From positions 1-9,750 of the forward strand of contig JAJZRK010000127.1 of assembly GCA_021802745.1 (NCBI GenBank): 9,750 nt of DNA, in the 5' to 3' direction. The notes below the pieces were generated by a model. It saw only the letters and a program-made list of their open reading frames with translations, made no database searches and was not told the DNA's origin. The position numbers and the translations under genes were made by a program. Below, piece after piece: positions 1 through 6,066 of the stretch. The number at the start of each line of letters is the position of its first letter. Within the stretch, counting starts at the first letter, position 1. The stretch comes from a bacterium. GTDB lineage: Bacteria > Gemmatimonadota > Gemmatimonadetes > Gemmatimonadales > Gemmatimonadaceae.

Positions 1-226
1 TCGCGCGCTGCAGCAGCCCCGGAATCACCACGCCCTTGCCGATCGCCGTCGCCACCGCCACGGCGCTCACCTGCCAACCGATGTCGTGCTCGAGCAGCAG
101 CGGCATGATGCCGAGCAGCACGCCCTGCAGCGCCGTGGCGCGAATGATGGACGGCAGGCGGCTGCTCCCCAGCGCCACGAGGTTCAGCCCCATCGCCAGT
201 CCGATGAGCAGGTTCAGGTCCCGCAT
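1..226 (-). CDS. hyfE: HyfE-like hydrogenase-4 membrane subunit (5' part only)
   Basis: Partial gene: the first 75 codons are present and the rest lies beyond the left edge. My own translation starts MRDLNLLIGLAMGLNLVALG and continues with a GSSRLPSIIRATALQGVLLG stretch. The pattern L-GSSRL---IR--ALQG-LLG--PLL is typical of HyfE, a small NuoK-related integral membrane subunit of group-4 membrane hydrogenases, usually somewhat over 200 residues. Seen: two hydrophobic segments, a short loop with Ser-Ser-Arg, and a Glu-His pair at the end of the second segment. The ATG at 226-224 overlaps the TGA of the upstream hyfC-like gene by one base (TGATG), so translation is probably coupled. In the family, HyfE is part of the membrane arm that links the catalytic arm to the pump subunits. 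Its place directly after hyfC, with no hyfD between, differs from the E. coli hyf order. The family call is fairly safe; which complex it serves is inferred. Confidence 0.8.
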   Translation of the reverse strand, partial: MRDLNLLIGLAMGLNLVALGSSRLPSIIRATALQGVLLGIMPLLLEHDIGWQVSAVAVATAIGKGVVIPGLLQRA

Positions 227-1128
227 CAGGCCGCCCCCTGCCACGCCACGAGCAGGGCGAAGACGCAGAGGAGCACCGCCGTCGTCAGCAGCAGCGGGAC
301 GCGGCGGAAGGCGAAGCGCGCCATCAGCGACTCCACCGCGCCGACGCCGACGGTCACCACGAACACCCCGGCCAGCAGCACCGCCGCCGCCACCGCCGGT
401 GAATATGTGCCCATCGGCAGCACCGCCTGCGTGAGCAGCACCGCAAAGAGCAGCAGCTTCATCGAGGCGCCGTGCAGGATGACCGCCAGCGGTGGGCCGC
501 TGTGATCGAGCACCATCACCTCGTGGATCATCGTCAGCTCGAGGTGCGTGGCCGGGTCGTCGAATGGCACGCGGCAGTTCTCCACCAGCAGCACCGTGAA
601 CAATCCGGCCGCGAGCAGCACGGCACTCGTCCCCACCGACGGCGCGAGCATCGTGCCAAGGGAGACGCTCCCCGTCTGCACCGCCAGCGTCAGCATGGCC
701 GCAATCATCGCCGCCTCGGCGAGCACCGCGAAACTCACCTCGCGCGCCGCGCCCATGCCCTCGAACGCCGACCCCGTTTCCATCGCCGCCCACGTCGTGG
801 CGAATCGCGCGAGTGCGAGCAGGTAGAGCATCAGGATGACGTCGCCGCGGAAGCTCAGCGTCGCCCCGGCCGGCCCGAGCGGGATCATTGTCGTCGCGCC
901 GAGCACCGCCACCCACGCGACGGCGGGCCCGATGATGAACGCCGGGGACGCCAGCGTGCTCATCACGACGTGCTTCTGCCACAGCCGCGCCAGGTCGTAG
1001 TAGAGCTGAAGCACCGGCGGCCCCCGGCGCCCCGCCACCCACGCCTTCACCTTGTTGATGACGCCGGGCAGCAGCGGCGCCAGCAGCAGCCAGAAGGCCA
1101 GCCGGGCGACGAATGAAACGATGAGCAT
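226..1128 (-). CDS. hyfC: HyfC/HycD-like (NuoH family) membrane subunit of a group-4 hydrogenase-type complex
   Basis: 300 residues, the usual length for HyfC/HycD. Family: the NuoH/HycD anchor subunit, a polytopic membrane protein that connects the soluble electron-transfer/catalytic arm to the antiporter-like pumps. Seen: about eight hydrophobic segments; an N-terminal GRRGPPVLQLYYDLARLW block (residues 33-50), where the family has GR-GPP-LQ-YYDL; GMGAAREVSFAVLAE (125-139), the conserved charged loop; and ENCRVPFDDPATHLELTMIH (183-202) followed by EVMVLDHSGP, the signature loop of HycD/HyfC proteins with its Asp-Asp and Glu residues intact. The ATG at 1128-1126 overlaps the stop of the upstream hyfB-like gene by one base (TGATG), and its own stop overlaps the hyfE-like start in the same way. 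A GGGGGTG stretch just upstream is a modest ribosome-binding site. The motifs favour the hydrogenase branch over complex I NuoH. Whether the complex makes or uses H2 cannot be told without the large subunit. Confidence 0.9.
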   Translation of the reverse strand: MLIVSFVARLAFWLLLAPLLPGVINKVKAWVAGRRGPPVLQLYYDLARLWQKHVVMSTLASPAFIIGPAVAWVAVLGATTMIPLGPAGATLSFRGDVILMLYLLALARFATTWAAMETGSAFEGMGAAREVSFAVLAEAAMIAAMLTLAVQTGSVSLGTMLAPSVGTSAVLLAAGLFTVLLVENCRVPFDDPATHLELTMIHEVMVLDHSGPPLAVILHGASMKLLLFAVLLTQAVLPMGTYSPAVAAAVLLAGVFVVTVGVGAVESLMARFAFRRVPLLLTTAVLLCVFALLVAWQGAA

Positions 1129-3074
1129 CAGCGCACCCCCGCCGCGAGCACCATCGCGCCGAGCGCCACGAGGGCCGCAACCACGTACAGGATGTACGCC
1201 TGCAGGCTGCCGTGCTGCAGCCGGCGCGCCCCGCTTGCCGTCTGCATGAGCAGGCCGCCCACCGGGGCAATCACCGCGTCGAGCACGGTCTCGGGAATCC
1301 GCTCCAGCCGCAGCGAACGCAACGGCATCAGTCCGCGCGGCCGGCGCAGCGCGAGTTGGGGCCGCAGGATCCAGCGGAACCAGCCCGTCACGATGCCGGC
1401 GAACGATGCGCTGGAGTACTGCATGCGCGCCGTCGGCGCCGCGTAGCCGCAGTCCCACGTCATCGCGCGGCGCGCCACGCGCCCCCGCACCCGGTGCCAG
1501 GCGAACATGCCCGCCGTCAGCAGCAGCACGGCCAGCGTCAGCTGGGCCCCACCGATCGCCTGCAACGACGCCGGTGCGGCTGCCACGGTCCACGCCGGAT
1601 GCCACGCCGACACGCCCCGTGCGATCGCGGGCCACACGAGGGTTGGCGCGAGTCCCAGCGCCACGCAGAGCGCCGCGAGGGTGACCATCGGGGCCAGCAT
1701 GGTGCGCCCGCTCTCGTGCGCCTGCGCCGCCGGCTTGCCGCGCGGGACGCCTAGAAAGACCGTCGCGCCCGCCTTCACGAAGCTCGCCAGCGCCAGCGCG
1801 CCCGCCGTCCCCAGCATCAGCGCGGCGAAGATTGCCGCCCAGGCTGACGTGCCGCGGCTCGTTACCGCGTCGAACAACCCGAGGTAGACCATCCACTCGC
1901 TCACGAACCCGTTCAGCGGCGGCAGCCCCGCCACCGCGAGCGCCCCAATGGCGAACGTCGCCGCCGTCCACGGCAGCCGGCGCCAGAGTCCGCCAAGCCG
2001 GCTCATCTCCCGCGTCCCCGTCGCGTGCAGCACCGAGCCGGCGCCCATGAACAGGAGCCCCTTGAACAGCCCGTGATTCCACACATGCAGCAGCGCGCCG
2101 GCGAGCACCAGCCGGCCCCACGCGGCATTGCCGTCGGCGCTCGCCAGCATTGCCGCGCCGACGCCGACGAGAATGATCCCTACATTCTCCACCGAACAGT
2201 AGGCGAGCAGTCGCTTCACGTCGCCCTGCGCGAAGGCGAATGCGATTCCCAAGAGCGCGCTCGCCGCGCCGAGGAAGATCACCGTCCATCCCGCCGCCAC
2301 CGGCACGGGAAGCCAGCCGCTGAAACGGAGAATCCCGTACACACCCATCTTGATCGCGGCCCCTGACATGATCGCCGACACGTGGCTCGGCGCGTTCGCG
2401 TGCGCCGACGGCAGCCAGATATGCAGCGGGAAGAGCCCCGCTTTCACGCCGAACCCGAGGAGCGCCAGCCAGAACAGGGGCTGCAACGCCGCCTGGTCGC
2501 GCATCGGCCCCAGGTCCCAGCTCCCCGTGCGCACCGCCAGCAGCGTGAAGAACGCGAAGAGCAGTAGCGTGCCCGCGTGCGAGGCGGCGAGGTAGAGCCA
2601 TCCCGCCGCGCGCACGGCCCGCTGCCCCCGCTCCAGGGTGATCAGGAAGAATGCCGCGATCGCGAACGCTTCCCATGCCACCAGGAAATGCAGGCCGTTG
2701 GACAGCGTCAGCACGAGCATCATGCTCAGCAGGAGTACGCTCCACCACACGCGCCCGCGCGGCGCCGACGCCGGATACTGCGCGTCCGACCAGTACTCCC
2801 TCGCGTAGATCGCGCCAGCGGCGCCGAGCACGCCCACCAGCGCCAGGAAGATCGCGCTCAGTCCGTCGAGCCGCAGGTGCAGCGCCTCGCCCCCGATGCG
2901 CAGCGCCGCGCGCCACTCCCAGTCGGCCGCACCGAACAGCACAACCAGTGACGCGGCAACCGCGGCGCCTGCCCCGCCGACGGTGAGGCCCAGCCACGTG
3001 CGCGGCAGGCGACGGCCCACCACCGCGGCAAGCGTCAGCGCCGCCAGGGCCAGCACGAAGAGCGCGGCCACCAT
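1128..3074 (-). CDS. hyfB: HyfB/NuoL-like proton-conducting membrane subunit, second paralogue
   Basis: About 648 residues, polytopic, of the HyfB/NuoL/MrpA antiporter-like family; such subunits move H+ or Na+ across the membrane, driven by the complex's redox reaction. Numbering from the GTG three bases upstream, the seen landmarks are WEAFAI with the pump Glu (E135/136), the GFGVKAGLFPLHIWLPSAHA core (208-227) with K212 followed by NAPSHVSA, AIKMG with K243, DVKRLLAYCSVEN (286-298), WNHGLFKG with K339, GLPPLNGFVSEW (384-395), and FVKAG...FLG with K435. The chain Glu/Lys residues expected of a working pump are all there. The C-terminal TWDCGYAAPTARMQY box (540-554) is characteristic of HyfB/HycC. 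The start is ambiguous: ATG at 3074 gives a TGATG overlap with the upstream stop, while GTG at 3077 gives a four-base GTGA overlap and lies 7 nt after an AAGGGGA site. I prefer the ATG because the next two junctions have the same form. The protein is closely paralogous to the product of 3804-5759 (roughly 60% identical by eye). Confidence 0.9.
   Translation of the reverse strand: MVAALFVLALAALTLAAVVGRRLPRTWLGLTVGGAGAAVAASLVVLFGAADWEWRAALRIGGEALHLRLDGLSAIFLALVGVLGAAGAIYAREYWSDAQYPASAPRGRVWWSVLLLSMMLVLTLSNGLHFLVAWEAFAIAAFFLITLERGQRAVRAAGWLYLAASHAGTLLLFAFFTLLAVRTGSWDLGPMRDQAALQPLFWLALLGFGVKAGLFPLHIWLPSAHANAPSHVSAIMSGAAIKMGVYGILRFSGWLPVPVAAGWTVIFLGAASALLGIAFAFAQGDVKRLLAYCSVENVGIILVGVGAAMLASADGNAAWGRLVLAGALLHVWNHGLFKGLLFMGAGSVLHATGTREMSRLGGLWRRLPWTAATFAIGALAVAGLPPLNGFVSEWMVYLGLFDAVTSRGTSAWAAIFAALMLGTAGALALASFVKAGATVFLGVPRGKPAAQAHESGRTMLAPMVTLAALCVALGLAPTLVWPAIARGVSAWHPAWTVAAAPASLQAIGGAQLTLAVLLLTAGMFAWHRVRGRVARRAMTWDCGYAAPTARMQYSSASFAGIVTGWFRWILRPQLALRRPRGLMPLRSLRLERIPETVLDAVIAPVGGLLMQTASGARRLQHGSLQAYILYVVAALVALGAMVLAAGVR
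1416..1460. repeat. 45-bp perfect direct repeat within the two hyfB-like genes (copy 1)
   Basis: The 45 bases at 1416-1460 are identical to those at 4092-4136, with differences starting at both flanks. On the minus strand they encode TWDCGYAAPTARMQY in both paralogues. Third codon positions are identical too, although the surrounding paralogous sequence differs at many silent sites. Confidence 0.9.
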
Positions 3075-3781
3075 CACGGCGCCGTCCCCTTTGCGGCGCC
3101 GACGGCAAGTTCGTCATCGAGCGCGGCGACCGTGCGAAAGATCTCCGCATCGGTGGCCATCTCCGTCAGCGCATCGCGCGACGGTCCGCTGCGCAGCAGG
3201 CGGCTCAGCCGCCCCAGCAGGTCGAGATGCGCACGCGGAGACGGTGCGACGAAGAAGAACAGGCGCGTCACCATCACACCGTCGGCGGGCGGCTCGGGCA
3301 GCAGCATGCCGTCGCGCAGGAAGAGCAGTGCAATGGTGCCGGCATCTCGACCGAGCGCCACGCGCGCGCTCGGGTGCGGCACCGCGAACCCGCCGCCCAC
3401 GGGCGCAGGGGTCACGCCCCCGGGCGCACGCAGCCGCTGCGCCAGCAGGAGGCGCACCGGCGCCGTCGTCCTCGGCAGCGCCTGTACCACGCGGTCGTAC
3501 ACATCGCCCACGTCCTGCGGTGCGACCCCGCGCCAGATGCCGCCCGCGCGGAGCAGCGGCTCGAGCCGTATCCCCGTGGCGAAGACGGAATGCTCGGGCG
3601 CCAGGAATCCCGCCTGCGACGAGAGCCCCCGGTTGGCCGCCCACTGCGCCACCTGCGCGCGGTCAAAGAGCAGCCGCCCCCGATCGCGCGTATGCGGCAG
3701 CCCCTCGTCGCGAATCCACCCCTCCACGACGCCCTCCGACACGCCGAACGACTCGGCGATCTGGACGAGATTCAGGAACAT
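3074..3781 (-). CDS. Excisionase/MerR-type helix-turn-helix fused to a PTS EIIA (PtsN/fructose-type) domain
   Basis: 235 residues, no membrane segment or signal peptide, so cytoplasmic. Residues 3-50 (LNLVQIAESFGVSEGVVEGW, then IRDEGLPHTRDRGRLLFDRA and VAQWAANRG) match the HTH_17/excisionase fold: first helix, VSEGVVEGWIR recognition region, wing, and closing helix. Residues from about 65 to 225 look like PTS_EIIA_2: GGGFAVPH (129-136) corresponds to the family's A-[LIVM]-P-H active-site box, with His136 as the phosphorylatable residue, and AHLDLLGRLSRLL (184-196) supplies the second conserved His185. Family role: EIIA domains take phosphate from HPr/NPr, and in PtsN act as a regulatory switch on other proteins. 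No EIIB or EIIC is nearby, so sugar transport is unlikely. The gene starts 22 nt after the first hyfB-like gene, with an AGGGGG ribosome-binding site 9 nt before its ATG, and overlaps the second hyfB-like gene. Inference: a phosphorylation-responsive regulator of this complex or operon. The domain calls are firm, the role is not. Confidence 0.85.
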   Translation of the reverse strand: MFLNLVQIAESFGVSEGVVEGWIRDEGLPHTRDRGRLLFDRAQVAQWAANRGLSSQAGFLAPEHSVFATGIRLEPLLRAGGIWRGVAPQDVGDVYDRVVQALPRTTAPVRLLLAQRLRAPGGVTPAPVGGGFAVPHPSARVALGRDAGTIALLFLRDGMLLPEPPADGVMVTRLFFFVAPSPRAHLDLLGRLSRLLRSGPSRDALTEMATDAEIFRTVAALDDELAVGAAKGTAP

Positions 3782-3803
3782 GGCCGCACGCCCCCTGGCA
3801 GCA

Positions 3804-5759
3804 TCACCGTTGCCCTCCGCCCAGCACCACGGCGGTCAACAGGGCGACGCCGACCAGCAGGTAGGCGAGATACGCCTGCACGCGCCCGTGCTGCAGGCGG
3901 CGCGCCGCCACCGCCCCCTGAATGACCAACGCCCCGATTGGTTCCACGATTCGTTCGAGCACCGTCTCTGGCGTGTGCGCTGAGTAGCTGGCCGCCCGCG
4001 GCAGCACGTCCACCGGCCGTTCGGAATGCTGCACCGGGCGCAGAATGAATGCGAACCACTCGGTGACGATCCCGGCAAAGGATCCGGCCGTGTACTGCAT
4101 GCGCGCCGTCGGCGCCGCGTAGCCGCAGTCCCACGTTGGTGCGACGGTGCGTCCGAGGGCGCGCGTCCGCCGCCAGAGCAGCCAGGCGGCGCCGGACGCG
4201 AGCACCAGCACCACGGCCTGCACGCCCCCGAGAAGCAGCAGCGGGGCCGGCTCCTGCGCGTCCAGCCACCCCGCATGCCATGCGCCGACGGCGCGCGAGA
4301 TCGCCGGCCAGAACACGATCGGCGCCACACCGATGGCGAGGCAGGCGCCGGCGAGCACGAGCATCGGCGTTCGCATCGCGAGCCCGCTCTCGTGCGCTCG
4401 CGCCGCCTCTGGCGTGCGCGGGGCGCCGAGGAAGACCACCCCGCCCACCTTGATGAAGCACGCCAGCGCCAGCGCGCCGGTGAGCGCCAGCAGGATCGCC
4501 GCCGGCAGCGCCATCCACACCGACGAGCTCCGCGACAGCACCGCGCCGAACAGGCCGAGGAAGATCAGCCACTCGCTGACGAAGCCGTTCAGCGGCGGCA
4601 ACCCGCTGATCGCGATCGCGCCGAGCGCGAACAGCCCCGTCGTCCACGGCATGCGGCGCCACAGTCCGCCCAATAGGCTCATCTCCCGCGTCCCCGTGGC
4701 ATGCAGCACCGATCCCGCGCCCAGGAACAGCAGTCCCTTGAATAGGCCGTGATTCCAGACATGCAACAGCCCGCCGATCAGCGCCAGCCGCCCCCACGCC
4801 GGATATCCCTGTTGCGTCGCCACCAGCGCGAACCCAACGCCAATCAGGATGATCCCGATGTTCTCCACGCTATGGTACGCCAGCAGCCGCTTCAGATCGT
4901 GCTGCCCCAGCGCGAACGCCACGCCCAGCACCGCGCTCGTCACGCCGAGCACCGCGATCACCCATCCCGCTGCCGGCGGCGTTGGCAGCCAGCCGGCGAA
5001 CCGCACCAGCCCGTAGATGCCCATCTTGATCGCGACGCCCGACAGCATAGCCGACACGTGGCTCGGCGCGTTGGCGTGTGCCGACGGCAGCCAGATGTGC
5101 AGCGGGAAGATGCCCGCCTTGATGCCAAAGCCGAGGAGCATCAGCCAGAATAGCGGTGCCAGATCGGCGCGCTCCCGCATCGGCCCCAGCTCCCAGCTCC
5201 CCGTGCGAAACGCCAGGAGCGCAAAGAACGCGAACAGCAGCAGCACGGCCACATGCGAGACGGCCAGGTACAGCCAGCCGGCGCGCCGCACGTCGGGATT
5301 GTCGCGGTCGAGCGTGATCAGGAAGTAGGCGCTGATCGTGAACGTCTCCCACCCCACCAGGAAGTGGATGCCGTTCGCGGCAAGCAGCACGATGCCCTGG
5401 CTGAGCACCAGCACGTTCCACCAGGCGCGGCCCGCGCCTGCCGAGCGCGGATGCGCCGCATCCGTCCAGTATTCGCTCGCGTACAGCGCGCCCGCCCCGG
5501 CAATCACGCAGAGCAGCGCGAGGAACATGGCGCTGATGGCATCGAGCCGCAGGTGCAGCGCTTCTCCTCCGACCCGCAGCGCATTCGTCCATTCCCAAGC
5601 GCCGCCACCGAAAAGCACGACGACTGCCGCACCAAGGCCGGCCACGACGCCGACGAGCGTGGCCGCCAGCCAGGCGCGCGGTGAGCGGCGCCCAATCACG
5701 GCGCCCAGGGCCAGGCTGGCCGCCGCGAGCGAGACGAGCAGTCCAATGCTCACCGGCAC
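3804..5759 (-). CDS. hyfB: HyfB/NuoL-like proton-conducting membrane subunit, first paralogue (first operon gene)
   Basis: 651 residues, polytopic, same antiporter-like family as the product of 1128-3074. Seen: WETFTISAYF with Glu138, the GFGIKAGIFPLHIWLPSAHA core (210-229) with Lys214 followed by NAPSHVSA, AIKMG with Lys245, DLKRLLAYHSVEN (288-300), WNHGLFKG with Lys341, GLPPLNGFVSEW (386-397), FIKVG...FLG with Lys437, and the HyfB/HycC C-terminal box TWDCGYAAPTARMQY (542-556). All expected proton-pathway Glu/Lys residues are present, so both copies look functional. It lies first in the operon, downstream of a 170-nt leader. The start is uncertain: GTG at 5759 or GTG at 5753 are possible, no in-frame start lies further upstream before a stop at 5835-5837, and neither has a recognisable Shine-Dalgarno sequence. 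HyfD (a NuoM/N-like subunit) would be the alternative identity, but the length and the TWDCGY box favour HyfB. The two copies could form a two-pump membrane arm. Confidence 0.9.
   Translation of the reverse strand: MPVSIGLLVSLAAASLALGAVIGRRSPRAWLAATLVGVVAGLGAAVVVLFGGGAWEWTNALRVGGEALHLRLDAISAMFLALLCVIAGAGALYASEYWTDAAHPRSAGAGRAWWNVLVLSQGIVLLAANGIHFLVGWETFTISAYFLITLDRDNPDVRRAGWLYLAVSHVAVLLLFAFFALLAFRTGSWELGPMRERADLAPLFWLMLLGFGIKAGIFPLHIWLPSAHANAPSHVSAMLSGVAIKMGIYGLVRFAGWLPTPPAAGWVIAVLGVTSAVLGVAFALGQHDLKRLLAYHSVENIGIILIGVGFALVATQQGYPAWGRLALIGGLLHVWNHGLFKGLLFLGAGSVLHATGTREMSLLGGLWRRMPWTTGLFALGAIAISGLPPLNGFVSEWLIFLGLFGAVLSRSSSVWMALPAAILLALTGALALACFIKVGGVVFLGAPRTPEAARAHESGLAMRTPMLVLAGACLAIGVAPIVFWPAISRAVGAWHAGWLDAQEPAPLLLLGGVQAVVLVLASGAAWLLWRRTRALGRTVAPTWDCGYAAPTARMQYTAGSFAGIVTEWFAFILRPVQHSERPVDVLPRAASYSAHTPETVLERIVEPIGALVIQGAVAARRLQHGRVQAYLAYLLVGVALLTAVVLGGGQR
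4092..4136. repeat. 45-bp perfect direct repeat within the two hyfB-like genes (copy 2)
   Basis: Second copy of the 45-bp identity with 1416-1460, inside the first hyfB-like gene. It could be a remnant of the gene duplication kept by gene conversion, or strongly constrained sequence; it could also serve as a site for recombination deleting the EIIA gene between the copies. Confidence 0.9.
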
Positions 5760-5928
5760 ACGCTCACGGCAGCGTGACGCGGCCAGCCCTCGCCGGCGCA
5801 GACAGGGTCCGCGCCGACAGTGGGAGACGGCCGATCATCATCTGCTGGCTTGGGCATCCGGCGACGCGGCCTCCCCGACGACAAGCGAGCTGGCATTCCG
5901 TTCCGCCAGCGTCTAGCGAATTCTCGTA
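5760..5928 (-). other. Leader / 5' untranslated region of the hyf-like operon
   Basis: No convincing gene lies in the stretch of about 170 bases before the first hyfB-like gene. The leftward promoter must lie in or near 5916-5967. The best I can place on the minus strand is TTGTAT / 18 nt / GAGAAT across the palindrome, which is weak. Directly before the GTG start is a small inverted repeat (TCACG at 5764-5768, CGTGA at 5773-5777, loop of 4) where a ribosome-binding site would be expected. A possible minus-strand short frame (about 48 codons from an ATG, ending with TGA at 5752-5750) would overlap the alternative GTG start as GTGA. Its composition is unremarkable and I do not call it a gene. 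Confidence 0.4.
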
Positions 5929-5947
5929 TTGAACTTCCGTTCAATAC
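5926..5947. promoter_or_regulatory. Perfect palindrome, probable TetR-family operator
   Basis: The half-site GTATTGAAC (5926-5934) and its exact reverse complement GTTCAATAC (5939-5947) are separated by TTCC. A perfect 9-bp arm on each side in an AT-poor genome is unlikely by chance. It lies between two divergent units, 120 bp upstream of a TetR-family gene, and its left arm contains the -35 element of that gene's promoter. From memory, TTGAAC/GTTCAA half-sites resemble those bound by BetI-like repressors, which fits the C-terminal domain of the neighbouring regulator. Binding would block the rightward promoter (autorepression) and probably also the leftward one. Confidence 0.75.
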
Positions 5948-5958
5948 AATGTTATACT
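5929..5958 (+). promoter_or_regulatory. Sigma70-type promoter for the TetR-family gene
   Basis: TTGAAC (-35, 5929-5934) and TATACT (-10, 5953-5958) with an 18-bp spacer; reading the -10 as TTATAC gives 17 bp. Both boxes are close to consensus and stand out from the GC-rich surroundings. Transcription would start near 5965, leaving a leader of roughly 100 nt before the ATG at 6067. The -35 box lies inside the left arm of the palindrome and the spacer holds the right arm, the usual layout for direct repression. Confidence 0.7.
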
Positions 5959-6066
5959 ACGTCTAGAGCACAGTCAACGCGACGGCGACCAGTCGGCGGC
6001 AGGGGCCGACACTCGTCGCGTTGCGAGCGTCGCACCAGTGGCCGGACGTGCGTGAACGGAGGGTGG

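Noticed and set aside
1129..3150. Long minus-strand open frame that runs without stop into the hyfC-like gene, as if a 974-residue protein.
   Set aside because: Only the last 300 residues resemble a protein family. The upstream part is rich in Arg/Gly/Ala and lies out of frame over the clear hyfB-like gene; it stays open because of high GC.
3074..3781. Reading the EIIA protein as part of a sugar-transport PTS.
   Set aside because: No EIIB, EIIC, HPr or sugar-metabolism gene lies in the window, and the HTH fusion within a redox-pump operon points to regulation.
3772..3804. Ten-codon frame beginning with a TGATG overlap at the end of the first hyfB-like gene.
   Set aside because: Too short to support; the HTH-EIIA gene has a proper ribosome-binding site and start within it.
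2896..3983. Long plus-strand open frames opposite the HTH-EIIA and hyfB-like genes.
   Set aside because: Their products are low-complexity Arg/Ala/Pro/Ser-rich, typical of antisense frames in GC-rich DNA, and the minus-strand genes here have recognisable domains.
5750..5944. Short minus-strand frame of up to 64 codons in the hyf-like leader.
   Set aside because: Its TTG start lies inside the operator palindrome and its residues show no family likeness; mentioned only as a possible leader peptide.
5929..6066. N-terminal extension of the TetR gene to an upstream start.
   Set aside because: The extension would include the promoter region and its residues do not look like a TetR N-terminus; the ATG at 6067 has a GGAGGG site and gives a standard length.
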